Program-made: the position numbers and the translations under genes
In this document: in pieces, positions 1 through 10,835 of the stretch
How the letters are laid out: every line of letters starts with the position of its first letter
Position numbering within the stretch: the first letter of the stretch is position 1
Assembly (NCBI GenBank): GCA_930367205.1
Contig: OV884012.1
Location: 149,683,405 to 149,747,404 of the forward strand
Length of the DNA stretch: 64,000 bases
Source: Acanthosoma haemorrhoidale
Lineage: Eukaryota; Arthropoda; Insecta; Hemiptera; Acanthosomatidae
Reading direction: 5' to 3'
Notes under the pieces: generated by a model
The model's database searches: none
What the model saw: only the letters and a program-made list of their open reading frames with translations
What the model was told of the DNA's origin: nothing

Positions 1-296
1 GGCTTTTGCCACAATCTGGTTCTCCAAATTTTGTCCGGACGCTCCTGCATATGGAAAATCGACCATAATTAAAATTAAGTAACATTACACATAATAAGGG
101 ATATTAATTATGCGTAAATAAAAAAAATAATCCTGATGATGAAAAATTAATCAATCAGCCAAACGCTCCTCTGTGAGAAACTTCGACCGTGTTTGAGCGA
201 TAAAGGCCGATTAAAAAAACATATTTGTAGTTTTTATGTTTCTTATTAATAATTAATATCAAAAGAAACAATATAGTATGATACAATCGAAATCTC

Positions 297-611
297 TTAT
301 TTAGGTTTATTATTTTTCCGGTAGATGCCACTCTTCTTGTCACCGTTCTTGGAGCAGCTCCGCCCAGACCGTAGAATCCCTAGGCTGGGCAAGTCTATCA
401 CAGATCCAGCTGCTTCTGTGACACCATTGTAGCTGTGACAAATAACCAGTACCGGTCCAGTGGCCGTGACTATACTCTTGACCTTGTCACAACTGGAAAT
501 GTCAATGAAATATGGCTTTGCCTTCAATTTTCGTTTCTTATTTGATTCTTTTTTTACGTATTTCAGTTTTGTATAATTGAAATAATATAAATTGTCATAT
601 TTCACATACAC
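297..611 (-). other. Unrecognised minus-strand ORF in a GC-richer patch
   Basis: An open frame of 104 codons on the minus strand. The first 35 or so residues are Lys/Tyr/Asn-rich, as expected of AT-rich noncoding DNA. The part from about residue 36 lies in clearly GC-richer DNA (roughly 330-500) and has a more protein-like composition. I do not recognise it. No signal peptide, membrane segment or known motif is visible. It may be the last exon of a gene on the minus strand or a repeat remnant. It is not established as a gene. Confidence 0.2.
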
Positions 612-664
612 ATTTTTTCGTTTTATTTTTATCTATATACCACCTATATATTAAGTTTTATATT

Positions 665-1385
665 ATATCAGGTCAAGTCATAAGTAACTTCTGTTGCAGC
701 TAAGTAGAATCTATTGCTCGTATCTACCCGCTATGAGTTACCATGACAACAATTTTTTGTTTTCACTACATAGACGAGGCTTCAGTCAGTCTTTTGTCAA
801 CCTTTTTGTGTGATACACGTTACGTTACACTGGTTTTTTTTAACCTCTGAAATGGAGAGTCAAAAAGTACATATTCGTCATGTAATGCTTTGGGAATTTA
901 AACTAGGCAATAGTGCTAGAGAGACAACTGAGCAAATATGCAGTGTATATGGTGAAGGATTAATAACTGATCGGGCAGTTAGAAATTGGTTTATAAAATT
1001 CCGTACTGGAGATACGACCTTAAAAGACGAACCGAGGGCGGGACGTCCTTCCGACTTTGATGACAACCTTTTAAAGGCAATACTGGAGCAAAATCCACGT
1101 CAATCATCAAGAGGTATAGCAGAAAGGTTGAATACATCACAATCAACAGTTAACCGCCACCTGGAGAAATTAAGGGAAGTCAGCAAGCTAGGAGTGTAGG
1201 TACCCCACAATCTCAGTGAACGGAATAAAGAAGACCGCATGTCAATCGCCACAAGTCTGCTCTCACGAGTAAAAATTGAGCCTTTTTTAAACAGGATTGT
1301 AACAGGCGATGATGATAAATGTTGTTTTTTTTTATGTGCTTATATACGAACATCCCTCTACTTGTAAATTATCCTATTTAAAACA
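665..1385 (+). mobile_element. Broken mariner-type transposon, 5' half
   Basis: The left end near 670-695 reads like a mariner terminal repeat (core CATAAGTAACTTC). The transposase starts at 852 (MESQKVHIRHVMLWEFK) and carries the mariner/SETMAR-type paired helix-turn-helix DNA-binding region, including the linker RAGRPSDF. The frame meets a stop at 1197-1199, where related proteins have Trp (KLGV*VPHNLSERN), and then continues in frame to the first catalytic aspartate block (RIVTGDDDK, near 1290-1318). After that all similarity fades. The second and third catalytic aspartates and the right terminal repeat are missing. This is a dead, 3'-truncated copy just upstream of the dsRNA-binding-protein gene. 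Confidence 0.8.
810..1199 (+). pseudogene. mariner transposase N-terminal fragment (pseudogene)
   Basis: This is the readable part of the transposase in the element above. The likely original start is the Met at 852; the open frame from 810 adds a leader with no similarity to the family. Visible are the two N-terminal helix-turn-helix units that bind the terminal repeats in mariner transposases (roughly residues 1-55 and 65-110, counted from 852). A single nonsense codon at 1197 ends it at 115 residues, against the usual 340-350. The frame downstream of the stop still encodes mariner-like sequence up to the TGD block, so the break is a point mutation followed later by truncation. No activity is expected. 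Confidence 0.8.
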
Positions 1386-1399
1386 ATGTATTAAATGGA

Positions 1400-1798
1400 A
1401 TAATTATCTATTAGCCAAGATTGATATTTTAAAATGTTTAATAAAGAATTATAGCTATGGGAGGGAAGTAAAGGAAGGGAGAGTGGCAGGCTGCTGTGAC
1501 GCAACAGAGACAGAAGCCATTGTGACAGAGTCGCAAATACCTCAGTGAAAAGGATGCTACTGGGTTGTGTCACAGTACCGATAGTGTACCGGTAACGTTC
1601 AAGAGAGTGGAGCAGATTGTAACTGCTACAAACAGAGATCAGGTGACGCGACACTGCTACACTAGTACCGCCACATCCCTAATCGTCAACAACAATCAAC
1701 AAATACAGATAACCAGAGAATAACCTGTTAGATTTTCAGTCACAACATATAATTAAAGTAAGCATTCAACAAAGTGATCCTAATTATTTAAAATTGTT
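1400..1798. other. Upstream region of the dsRNA-binding-protein gene
   Basis: About 400 bases between the mariner remnant and the next start codon. Positions 1480-1660 are less AT-rich and contain several GTGACA/TGTCACA words and ACCGGTAACGTTC; similar words occur near 410-480. I see no convincing TATA box or splice acceptor directly before the ATG at 1799. The promoter and 5' UTR of the downstream gene are expected here, but the exact start cannot be placed. Confidence 0.3.
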
Positions 1799-2764
1799 AT
1801 GGATGGAAAAACTCCGGTTACCTTGCTCCATGAGTATTTGATGAAAGGAGGAGAAATCCCGGAGTACAAGCTAGTGTACAATGGAGTTGGAACTCATGAT
1901 CCTTTGTTTCAGTATGAAGTGACAGCAAGAGGGAAAATAGCTTCTGGTAAAGGTAAATCAAAAAAAGAAGCAAAGCATGATGCAGCGAGATTATTACTAC
2001 TCCAACTACAAGATGACTCATTATCGGAAGCTGAAGTGAATGTTGTTTCACCTTATGCTCATTCACTCAAAGAGAATGCAGTTGGCTTTCTCCAGGATTT
2101 TTGTTTGCAGCACAATGCAATTTCCCCGAAGTATGAATTAATAAGAGACGAAGGTTTAGCTCATGCAAAAATATTTGGCGTGCGTTGCACTGTTTCGTCT
2201 TTTACAACCGAAGCTGAAGCACGTACAAAAAAACAAGCTAAACAGCAAGCTTCTCATCTCATGCTGGAAAAACTGCAGAAATGTATAGGGGAAGAAAGCT
2301 TCAGCATAGCACCAACTCCTACAAAGAGTGAAGATGAAATTACTGATTATGCTTGTAGTGCAACAAAGGAAGCCTACGAACAGATACTTCAAGAGAGATC
2401 ATCAAATGAAAAGGATAAGTTTTCTGGTTGTAGACTAGGAACTTCTATGAATAATTTTGCGGAGCAGTTTCTAGAAAATGTGTTGCCTTTATCAGAATGT
2501 CTCCAATTTATTGCTAACCGTGCTGATTCATTCTTTGAGTTACATGAAAATCCCGAAGAATTACTAGACACTATCATGAAGCAATTGGAATACAATTATA
2601 GCTATGGTAATTTAGAGTCAAAATCAAAAACAATTTTGGCCTATGTCCAGATAAGAGAGTTAAACTTTGCTCACTTTATAGGCCTAGGTGATAATCAAAC
2701 GACTGCCAAGAAGAATTCTATTATAAAATCACTTCAATTTTTAGCTACAATGGCAGGATCATAA
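1799..2764 (+). CDS. r2d2: R2D2-like double-stranded RNA-binding protein
   Basis: An intact, intronless 321-residue protein. It has two dsRNA-binding domains. The first is at about residues 5-70, with the helix-2 signature KSKKEAKHDAA. The second is at about 92-160 (start NAVGFLQDFC, helix-2 RTKKQAKQQAS). A C-terminal stretch at about 270-318 looks like a degenerate third domain of the type that binds Dicer rather than RNA. Two dsRBDs plus a divergent C-terminus and a length near 310-320 is the layout of insect R2D2, the Dicer-2 partner that loads siRNA into Argonaute-2 in the cytoplasm; Loquacious and TARBP2/PRKRA share it but keep a clearer third domain. The role is inferred from the family. 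The ATG at 1799 is in frame with domain 1 and sits 4 residues before it, so no earlier start is needed. The stop is TAA and AATAAA follows at 2962. Confidence is higher for the dsRNA-binding family than for the r2d2 assignment. Confidence 0.75.
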   Translation: MDGKTPVTLLHEYLMKGGEIPEYKLVYNGVGTHDPLFQYEVTARGKIASGKGKSKKEAKHDAARLLLLQLQDDSLSEAEVNVVSPYAHSLKENAVGFLQDFCLQHNAISPKYELIRDEGLAHAKIFGVRCTVSSFTTEAEARTKKQAKQQASHLMLEKLQKCIGEESFSIAPTPTKSEDEITDYACSATKEAYEQILQERSSNEKDKFSGCRLGTSMNNFAEQFLENVLPLSECLQFIANRADSFFELHENPEELLDTIMKQLEYNYSYGNLESKSKTILAYVQIRELNFAHFIGLGDNQTTAKKNSIIKSLQFLATMAGS

Positions 2765-2961
2765 ATTTATTTTTCTAAAAATTTTGTTTATAATTATTTT
2801 TCATTTTATTTCTTATGTTATAATTACTAAAATATATCAAGTTTAGTTTATTCTTTAAACCAAATTTATTGTTTACTAAAAAATATGTATTCTGTTTTTG
2901 GTGATTAAACACATATATTTTTTTATTTATTGATGAAAAAATTCAAATTACCTTTGTTTCC

Positions 2962-2967
2962 AATAAA
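2962..2967 (+). terminator. Candidate polyadenylation signal (AATAAA)
   Basis: First canonical AATAAA after the stop codon of the dsRNA-binding-protein gene, about 200 bases downstream, with T-rich sequence after it. Such hexamers are common by chance in DNA this AT-rich. Confidence 0.4.
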
Positions 2968-2969
2968 TA

Positions 2970-5320
2970 CCCTTTCTAGGTTTTCATTGAATTTATTAAT
3001 ATTTCTCCTTTGCGCCATTCAATGATTATCTATCTACCTATTTATTTCATCTCTGGACTGATTCTCTTCAACCATGCATGGAAATAATAACATGTACATT
3101 TAGTTACTTTGAGATACAGTAGGGGATTAGTCTCTTTGGTTCTCTCTTTTGATTGAACAGAATAACAAAAATGAAAATATAAAAATAGAGTAACTAATGT
3201 TTAATGTAACTAATGTTTAAATATTTAATACAAAACAGCTGTTGACTTGGACTCCTCTGTTGTATGTGATCGAGCTGAGGTAATTTTTTCTTAAACTTAT
3301 GAATTGATCCTATGTTGGTTGCTAGCTCTTAAGCTGTTAGTGTGGCTGTTCTGGAGTTTGAAGAAAACCTTCACAATTTATTTTGGAAAGTCTAGATTCT
3401 TTCTTTCTTTTTCATCTAATTCATATCTGTACAGTGGTCTTGATGTATTTGTAAGCCATCATCTCAAATTCTGGCTCCACGCTGCTTTATCTGTTGAATA
3501 GGCTTCTGATTAAAGTAAAAAAATTGTAGAAGTCGGGGATCAAGATGAACCCGAAGATATTTGTCTAACCTGCATGGACTCCAGTCAATTTCGTAATCAT
3601 ATTGCGAGATTGTTTTCTTGGTTGTTTTAAACATTAAGCCAGCCATTTTACTCTATTTTCTGTTTTGATTGAACAGTTAAGTTTACATGGAGGCTACTTC
3701 TTGTAGTTACTATATCCTCCTTTTGTGAAGAAATCTATCATCAACAGACCTTGTTATAGAATATCATGGAGATAAAAATTAGTTAAACAGGTAGTAAGTA
3801 TGGTTCTGAATAACTATTAAGAGATACTTAAAGAAATATTAACGAAAATGTAATAAATTCTATCTAGATGCTACTTTAACAACTATGGTGGTATTATATT
3901 GTTTAGACCAAAGAGTGATGTAACCTTAAAAATTCCAAGGAGAGTTATATTACAATAGTAAATAAGAAGTTGGTTTCAATAGAAGGTATTATCCTTCTAA
4001 CCAGTAATGTGATAGAGCAGTAAAACATTATCACTAAGAGAGTGGATCCAGAAATAGATTTTAATCTCAAGAAACTTTTTTAACTATTATCTGCCAGATT
4101 TTAATTTATTATATTTTAAATATCTCATCATTTACATTAAGTTAGTTATTCTATTAAAATTAAAAATAGAAAGGCCTTTAACACACCCCATTTATTATTG
4201 ATAATTTATAAATGATGTTTTCATCATGGCTACAGCCGTTTTCAACATCCTTTATTTATCTGACTTTCCTTATTATAGTCCACTAATCTGCAACATATAA
4301 TACATGTACATTTAATCCATAGTGCATTTTTAACCAGGCTATTGAGAAACTACTAGGGTAATTGTAAACCTAACTCAATGTAATAATAGGAAAATATTTT
4401 TTGCACAGTAATTAATTATTTATTCCAAAAACAGATTTAGTTAAAGTTGTGAACATGATTTTATTGACAGTTTTACATAATTACAGACACCTTAAGCTGC
4501 CACACATTGAATTTTATAAATCAGGAAGTCATGCTCTTTAATTTGATACCCCAATAAGATAAAGCAACATTCATTTTTATTATTAATTAATGACCTTTCT
4601 TTATTATTTGTATGGTAGGTTTTATTTTTAGCATCGTCAGGGCAAAGAATAAAACTACCTTAGAATACGTTACTTCTATGTAAAACACAGGCTGAGTTAG
4701 GAAGTGAACATGATTTATTTTAATAAAAAAATAATTATTATTTATAAAACAAAACAAAACTTACATGTTACAAAGAGTGACTTCTCCATCTATTCACCAC
4801 AACTATAAGTCAAAAAAAGTTGGATCTCAACGATATTGTGTTTTACAATTCTTCTTTCCTCCTCTCAGCAAGCAGCATCATCTGTACCACATCACTGTCT
4901 CGCTCATCCTTTATGTCTTCCACACAGTTTAATGTCAGTGATTTTTATTTTATCTACATCCCTCCAACAAACTTTTTAAGCTCTGTGATGAGAACTCGCA
5001 GTAATGCCACAGGCCATGACTGAAGTTGGTAACTTCATCAGTTACTAGTGAGTAATTATGCCTTAACCACTTGTGATCCTCTCTTATTATCCCTCACTTT
5101 GACTATGACTGTATGGTATCTCAGTAAGACTTGGGGATAAGTTGAAGAGAATCATGAGCAATTTTGTTAGATTTGCTTTCAGGAATCCTCAGTGGTCTCC
5201 CACCTTTATGTTGTGTTAGGGTGGCTCTTTCCTTCCTTCCTTTGACAATACTTTCTGGGCTCACACCTTTTCCAAATAATCAGTTCTCTTCCTCCTCCTT
5301 ATATATACAATAACCTAAAG
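2970..5320. other. AT-rich intergenic region, no gene seen
   Basis: No coding-like frame on either strand beyond short AT-rich openings. The frames at 3304-3501, 3464-3646 and 4820-5023 show no domain or recognisable motif. This is the gap between the dsRNA-binding-protein gene and the NDRG gene. Confidence 0.5.
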
Positions 5321-5324
5321 TTCA

Positions 5325-5510
5325 AATCCTTAGTCTACTCCCAGATCCCAAGGTCTCTGATCTTTATTCTCGTTCCCACACGACTGCAATGTTCGACCTT
5401 TCCTTTCTTGCTCGCTCCACCATTCTCTGGAATTCTATGTCCTAATATCAGGCTTGCTTCATCCTTACAAACCTTCAAAACCTCATGATCCAGACAGATG
5501 CTTGCTAACT
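5325..5510 (+). mobile_element. Possible C-terminal remnant of a non-LTR retrotransposon
   Basis: The plus strand reads RSPLYSRSHTTAMFDLSF, then a segment like ARSTILWNSM and a TNLQN tail. This resembles the end of many LINE reverse-transcriptase proteins, where an R-T-x(n)-SF...R...LWNSLP block precedes the C-terminus. It is short, contains stops and is AT-rich downstream. The call rests on this one block. Confidence 0.35.
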
Positions 5511-5519
5511 TGGGTACTA

Positions 5520-6900
5520 TTTATTTATTCATATGTTAGGCTTTTATTTTTGTAACTGTTTATATCCAGATGTTTGGCTGGCACCTTCCTTATTTTTTTA
5601 CTTTTGTTTATCTATCTGTTATTAATTGCATTATTCTTTATTAATTTGGCCCACAAAACCTTTAATTTGAAACCCTACTCAATTTGTTGAACAAATATTT
5701 AATTTTTTTATTACAAACTAATTAATTAATAACCGTTAATCATTTTTTATGGAGCTAAAAATATTTTTGAACAATCTAATGAAACTTTCGGAGGCAAAAT
5801 AGGTTGAGTAAAGGACTCTCAATGGCCACAAAGGGGACACTAGTGAAAACTGTTTATGAGAAAAACCCTAACAACTAAAAAAAAAAATTCAAACATTTTT
5901 AAAACCTTTTGTAATTATTTAAAAATAAAAATATTCACCTACCATATATTGGGACTCCTTTAGTGCTTACTGTTGTTTTAATCCATTATTCAGTTGTCAA
6001 ACAGTGCATTACTCCTCTTTTTTTTTAAGGTTCTTTTTAAACTCGAACATAATTTAGTATCTATTTAGCTATTTAAAGTTAGTGTGAGAATACAATAAAA
6101 TAAACTACAACTGACTGCGCTAAATGCCAAAATAACATGGGTCATTTTATTTTATATTAACATATTGGGATTATGGGAACAAATTAGTGATGGGATGATG
6201 AACATTGTGAAAATAGTGTCAGTATCTTCCTACATGGGATACTCTACTTGCAAATAAGTTCTTGAAATCTTCAAGATTACTCAAGTAACTTGATGAATAA
6301 TATGCCAAGGAACCTTCAAATTGATTTTAGCTTTCCATGAAAAACCTACAAAATATTAATTATCACCTTTTAGTGAGTGTATATCAGTAAAACAAAATAC
6401 TATTTAAATATAAATGAATGTAGATGATTTTGTTAGGCCCCCCTTCCCTTCTGCTGCATACATTTTGTTTGAATTTACTATTATTTATTTTGTTATTTTA
6501 CGATTGCTGTTAATTATTTTTTGTAAAATACTATAAGTTCAAGAATTCAAAACGAATTATTTAGGAGTCCTTTGTACTTAAGTCAATTATTATAGTTATG
6601 TGCCTTGATACTTTTGGATCATGCCTCCTTTTAGGAATAATTATTAGTTACATACATAACTAATTTTACACACATAACCTAATTTAAATTAAGTGAATTA
6701 ATATTATTTGCTAACTTTTAAGAATAAAATAGTTTACAAACATCACCAAAAGATTGCATTCCTGTTTCAACTAAGATCATTAGTAGCAGAATTGCACCAC
6801 AAGTGTCGATATAATCTTTATATATATCGCTACAGATTTAACAGTCGTTAAAATTGGTTAAATTATATTTTTTTCATCATAATAAGTTATATTTTGTAAT
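5520..6900. other. AT-rich intergenic region, nothing identified
   Basis: Very AT-rich, with no coding-like frame, tRNA or repeat structure I can support. Confidence 0.5.
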
Positions 6901-6929
6901 TAGTCCATTGATTATAATTTCTACTAGTT

Positions 6930-7171
6930 GGTCACTAGTTAAGTTTCGCAGTTGGCTGCATTGTCTTTCTAAAAAGCATGTGCGAGTGAGAGGTTTTCAG
7001 TTTATAATTGTCAGTTGGTCAGTCCAAGCTGTTGAATGACGTTAGGCTTGTCAGTCCAACATCTTTCCTAACTATCTCAGTTACTTCTGTCTACATCTAG
7101 TTCCCCCCGTTCCTTTCACCCTTTTAGTGCTGTTAATATTTTTCCTGCCTTTGGTTTGTGAAATTAAATAG
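6930..7171 (+). promoter_or_regulatory. Candidate promoter and 5' UTR exon of the NDRG gene
   Basis: This block is less AT-rich than its surroundings and has several arthropod initiator-like TCAGT words (near 6988, 7010 and 7050). It runs to AAATAG|GTAAGT, a near-perfect 5' splice site with the exon end at 7171, about 950 bases before the first coding exon. That is the arrangement expected of a noncoding first exon, but no transcript evidence is available. The transcription start cannot be fixed from sequence alone. Confidence 0.4.
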
Positions 7172-8118
7172 GTAAGTATTTTATATTGTTACCATGTTAT
7201 TTTGGTATTTTACATTATCAAACATTTTAGATGTTATCACTAGAATAATGAATGATGTCAGTTTAATTTAATTTTTAAATTGATAGCCAAATCTATTTAT
7301 TCTTTTTGGCATGCTTGATGTGAATGTCATTTTAAGTGAAAAAAATTATGTTTAATTAATTTTGAATCGCTGGAAAAGCTTAATTTGAATCAGTTTCTTA
7401 TAATTGTCAAATGAGTTTCAATTAACTCTACTTTGCTTGCAGTCTTGCACAGACACTAATTCACTATTTAGTACTTTTCTTTATAAATTGGGATTGTGCA
7501 TGTGCATTGTTTCATTTCTCTATTATTATTTTGGTAGATATGTATATATCCATATATATATATACCTATCTTTTAGATCTGAGGAACTTGCCATTGAAAA
7601 CATCTATGTCATTATTTCCAACATAGTAGCTTGTAGAAATTTATTGATTGAATGATGAAGTTTACTTACAATTAATTTTATTCTATTGATACAGTGAAGA
7701 AGTTGTTAAAGAACTTTTTATATGTCTTTTAACTTTTTATCGTGATGATTAATTTCATTTGTAAACTCATGAGGACTTAATACTTAGTTATCAAGTGTTA
7801 TTGTTTGAATATTTTTGTAATACTCAGGAACTTATTTTCCAGAATGTTTCTGCATTTTTTTATAAAATATAAATTCGCATGCTACAAGTATAATAATTGA
7901 TTCACTATGAAAAGTCTAGAGCATGCTATTTATTATCTTGCTCGTTGTTATGAAGCTTATAAGGCACACATTAAATGAGCTTTTTGACCTGATAAAATTG
8001 CTTAATTTTTTTAAGAAATATATAGATTGTTAGCAAGAAAAAATCCTAGGCATGTACAATCCCATAATTGGTATATGTTGTGAGTGTAGCTGTGTTGTGT
8101 GTGTGTGGAAAGGGAGCA

Positions 8119-8306
8119 ATGCCTGGAGGTCTGGGGTCCTCCTACCGCACCCTCACTGGAGATGTCTACCGACCGACGACAGTCAACAGTGACACTAAGT
8201 TTAGTGTTATTGAGTCGATGAAGAAAGCATTTAGCTTCGCTTCCAATCAGAATCAGAAGTCTTCAGAACTACTATTGCAAAAGGATCAGGCTACTATAGT
8301 CCCAAG
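8119..8306 (+). CDS. MESK2: NDRG coding exon 1 (N-terminal exon)
   Basis: Starts at ATG 8119 (MPGGLGSSYRTLTGDVY) and ends in phase 2 at CCCAAG|GTAACT. The frame is open upstream to 8068 with no better start; a Met at 8068 would add a hydrophobic leader in T/G-rich DNA and has a poorer context. The exon encodes about 62 residues ahead of the NDRG core, a hydrophilic Ser/Gln/Lys-rich extension (IESMKKAFSFASNQNQK). I do not recognise it as a known domain; N-termini vary between NDRG isoforms. Splice phase matches both the 45-nt exon at 8884 and the exon at 58288, and the composition is clearly richer than the flanks. Assignment to this gene rests on strand, order and phase. Confidence 0.65.
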
Positions 8307-8883
8307 GTAACTTCTTACATTTATAAATTGTGTTTATTTGTTTTGTCTTGTTCCAAAAGTTAAATTATGATTCACCTTAAGAATGAGGTAATTAACTTTT
8401 GTATATTTATTTATTTGTTTGCCATTAGGAAGACATGTATATTTGCTGAAAATTTCATATTGACTGTCTGTTATATCTCACAAAAAAAAAGTATTAAGTT
8501 AAGTAAAAAGTTAAATGAGTAGATGTCCATTAATTTTTCGCAGTAACTCTCAGTTATTTTACTTTTATTTTGTGTTTGTTGGACCTCTGTGGATTACTCG
8601 GCTAGCAGAGGTAAGTCTAAAAGCACTTGCTCTGCACTATAGTTCACTTACAAGCTGGTCATAGAATGACAATTATAAATAAATGCTTCTATAGAAAAAA
8701 GCTGGCCTGTCAACATTTTTATTAGTTTTAAAAAATTTAACTAAAAAAATAAGCATGGATTTTCAAAAGTTAAACAATTAGTTATTAGGTTTGCACGATT
8801 TTATTTCTGTTTAAGTGTGCTTTGAAGCATAGTTTGCCTAGTAGATTGCAATAGATGTGTGAAATAGACAATTTTGATTTTAG

Positions 8884-8928
8884 GAAGATGCCTACTTCAG
8901 CCAATGCAGAGAAAGATGCCTTACTCGG
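8884..8928 (+). CDS. MESK2: NDRG coding exon 2, 45-nt small exon (possible cassette)
   Basis: Bounded by TTGATTTTAG and GTAAGA. It enters and leaves in phase 2 and encodes RKMPTSANAEKDALLG across its two junctions. Its 45 nt keep the frame, so it can be included or skipped. It also supplies an internal Met (MPTSANAEK) from which a shorter isoform could start if a different 5' exon is used. There is no independent evidence of expression, but both splice sites and the open phase agree. Confidence 0.6.
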
Positions 8929-9829
8929 GTAAGAGAATCATTTCACATAGGTATTTTTTTAGTGTATAAATGTTCGTGAAGCATTAAATATATTCGTATA
9001 TGTATATTTTAAATTGCATTTTTTTTTAGATCTATATGCATTAACAAATATCAAATTTTCATTCATTTTTCATTGTTTTATGTTTCTTATTTATTTCTAA
9101 AATATGGTCCATGCAACTAATCCTTTTCATGATATATTAATTACTGTAGTTTTTGTAAGCATAGCTGTAATAGTATTTTTTTACGTTAATTGCATGTAGT
9201 ATTGAATCCTAAATATATTTATTCCTTTTGAAATAAGTTCCTCAGATATTGTTTAGCAATAATTATTAAAAATTCTGCTTTTAATTTTAATTTTAGTTGA
9301 CTAGAAGTTCACTCACTAGTTATCACCCAAAAATATTATTCTTATATTAGAGCTTATATATTATTACATGGTACCAAGTTTCTTATAATCTTTGATATTA
9401 GTTTCATCCTATATTTGAATGAGAAGTAATTTGATAAAAATTAGGATGTTGTCCATGCCAAGTAGTATTTATATAAGAGAGTATTTCTTGTGTTCCCGTT
9501 AATTTATAAAGTAGCTATTGTTTATTTATGTATTCTTTTAGTACAGTAAAGAATCGTATAATTTTTACCAATGGGAAAAGGTGGGTTTTTTTTATGGTCT
9601 CTGTTGCTTTTGTTCATTTTTTAAATTCTTTACATTTGAATATGTTAGTATTTAATGGGAGTAATAATTGTAGATAATGACCTAATTGTTTGCCGATCCC
9701 AGAAAAATTGACACCATGGATGGGTACTAAGTCCCAATCAGGCAGGTATTTAAAAATGATTTCTATATGTATTATACATATTAGGAATGTGAATGTGCCT
9801 AAATAATGGTGTAAATGAGAAGTGACCGG

Positions 9830-10650
9830 CAATAGCTGCGGCTAGGTAGATCAATATGAAAGAGAGCCGGTGGGGCGGGCTATTGATTTTCGGTCGGACC
9901 CGCCCCCTCACCGTCTCCAAATCTGTCTCTGGGTCTGTTGTGCCGGTGTTGTCAGGGGAGACCTGCCTCGACCTATCTCTACACATTTTCTCTTTATTAT
10001 TCCTTAGATCTAAACCAACTAAGTCCGATTCACATTTAGGTCAGTTCAGGAACAGGTAACTGGGCTCTGACTATTATAATGAATAGAACGGAATTCGTTC
10101 TTGGCGTTGAACAGATAATACCGAATATGGAAAATTTCCCACGATCGTGTCCATTCCACCCCAGGGCTAATTTTTACCGAATTCCTGTAATCTCATTGGT
10201 TCTGGCATCAGAGGTACGGCGTCGATCGTATTAAGTAGGGGAAATATTTCCGCATTAGACCAATAGTGGCCACTCACAAGTCGATGTTAACCGCCAATGA
10301 ATAGGGACAGCGCGCCGCGAATAAGGTGGTATTTTCCCATCAGCGTGCGATCAGGCCCTAAATACTCCCTGTCGAATCTTTGATAAATCTCTGTTATTTA
10401 TTTATTACTAATAGGAATTCACTGCAATTCTATACATTTGTATATATCAATTAGAAACATACGCGCTTTCATCGAATCGTGATCATTAAAGTCAGTGTCC
10501 AACCTTTCGGTTTCACTTGACGTGGTGATATTCACGTGTACCAACCGACGTCTCGTAGTCTAAAAGCAACAATAGAAGATTTGGCGAAACGTTTCTGCGT
10601 ATCGGGTTTAACTCGGGAATTTAACGTCGCTTCACAGTTTTAAGATCCCT
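9830..10650. promoter_or_regulatory. CpG-dense block at the 5' side of the giant intron
   Basis: Roughly 800 bases with far more CpG and G+C than the surrounding intron. It has GC-box-like GGGGCGGG and CCGCCCC near 9870-9905, a CCAAT box (GCCAATGAAT, near 10292), a CG-rich run GCGCGCCGCG near 10310 and an initiator-like TCAGTG near 10493. This could be an alternative NDRG promoter, an LTR or a conserved element. No long coding frame is convincing here; only the small exon candidate at 10008-10055 deserves a check. Confidence 0.35.
10008..10055 (+). other. Candidate cryptic or cassette exon, 48 nt
   Basis: It lies between a pyrimidine-rich acceptor (TTTATTATTCCTTAG) and a donor (GGAACAG|GTAACT). 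Read in phase 2 from the preceding NDRG exon it is open, encodes SKPTKSDSHLGQFRN, and leaves in phase 2, which fits the exon at 58288. Both splice sites and both phases agreeing is suggestive, but the sequence is short and I recognise no homology. Confidence 0.25.
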
Positions 10651-10774
10651 TTGCTACCCGATGCAACTGTATCGATGAGTTTGCTGTTAACTCCTCGGTA
10701 TTAGTAATACTGATAATAGTGTATATATATAATGTAGCAATGGTACAGGAAATACAAAAATAATTTGTAAATAG

Positions 10775-10835
10775 ATTCGCCTGAGGGTCTATAATTATCT
10801 GTAAATTTAAAGGGGCTATGAAAGAAAAAAAAATA
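10775..10835 (+). repeat. Dispersed repeat copy, 3'-tail type (family shared with 55188)
   Basis: GATTCGCCTGAGGGTCTATA ... TAAATTTAAAGGGGCTATGAA followed by an A-rich tail. It matches 55188-55255 closely. A conserved end plus a variable A-rich tail suggests the 3' end of a LINE or SINE. Confidence 0.55.

Noticed and set aside
8068..8118. Earlier NDRG start at 8068
   Set aside because: The extra 17 residues are encoded by TG-repeat-like DNA and the ATG at 8119 has the better context, but the upstream start cannot be fully excluded.
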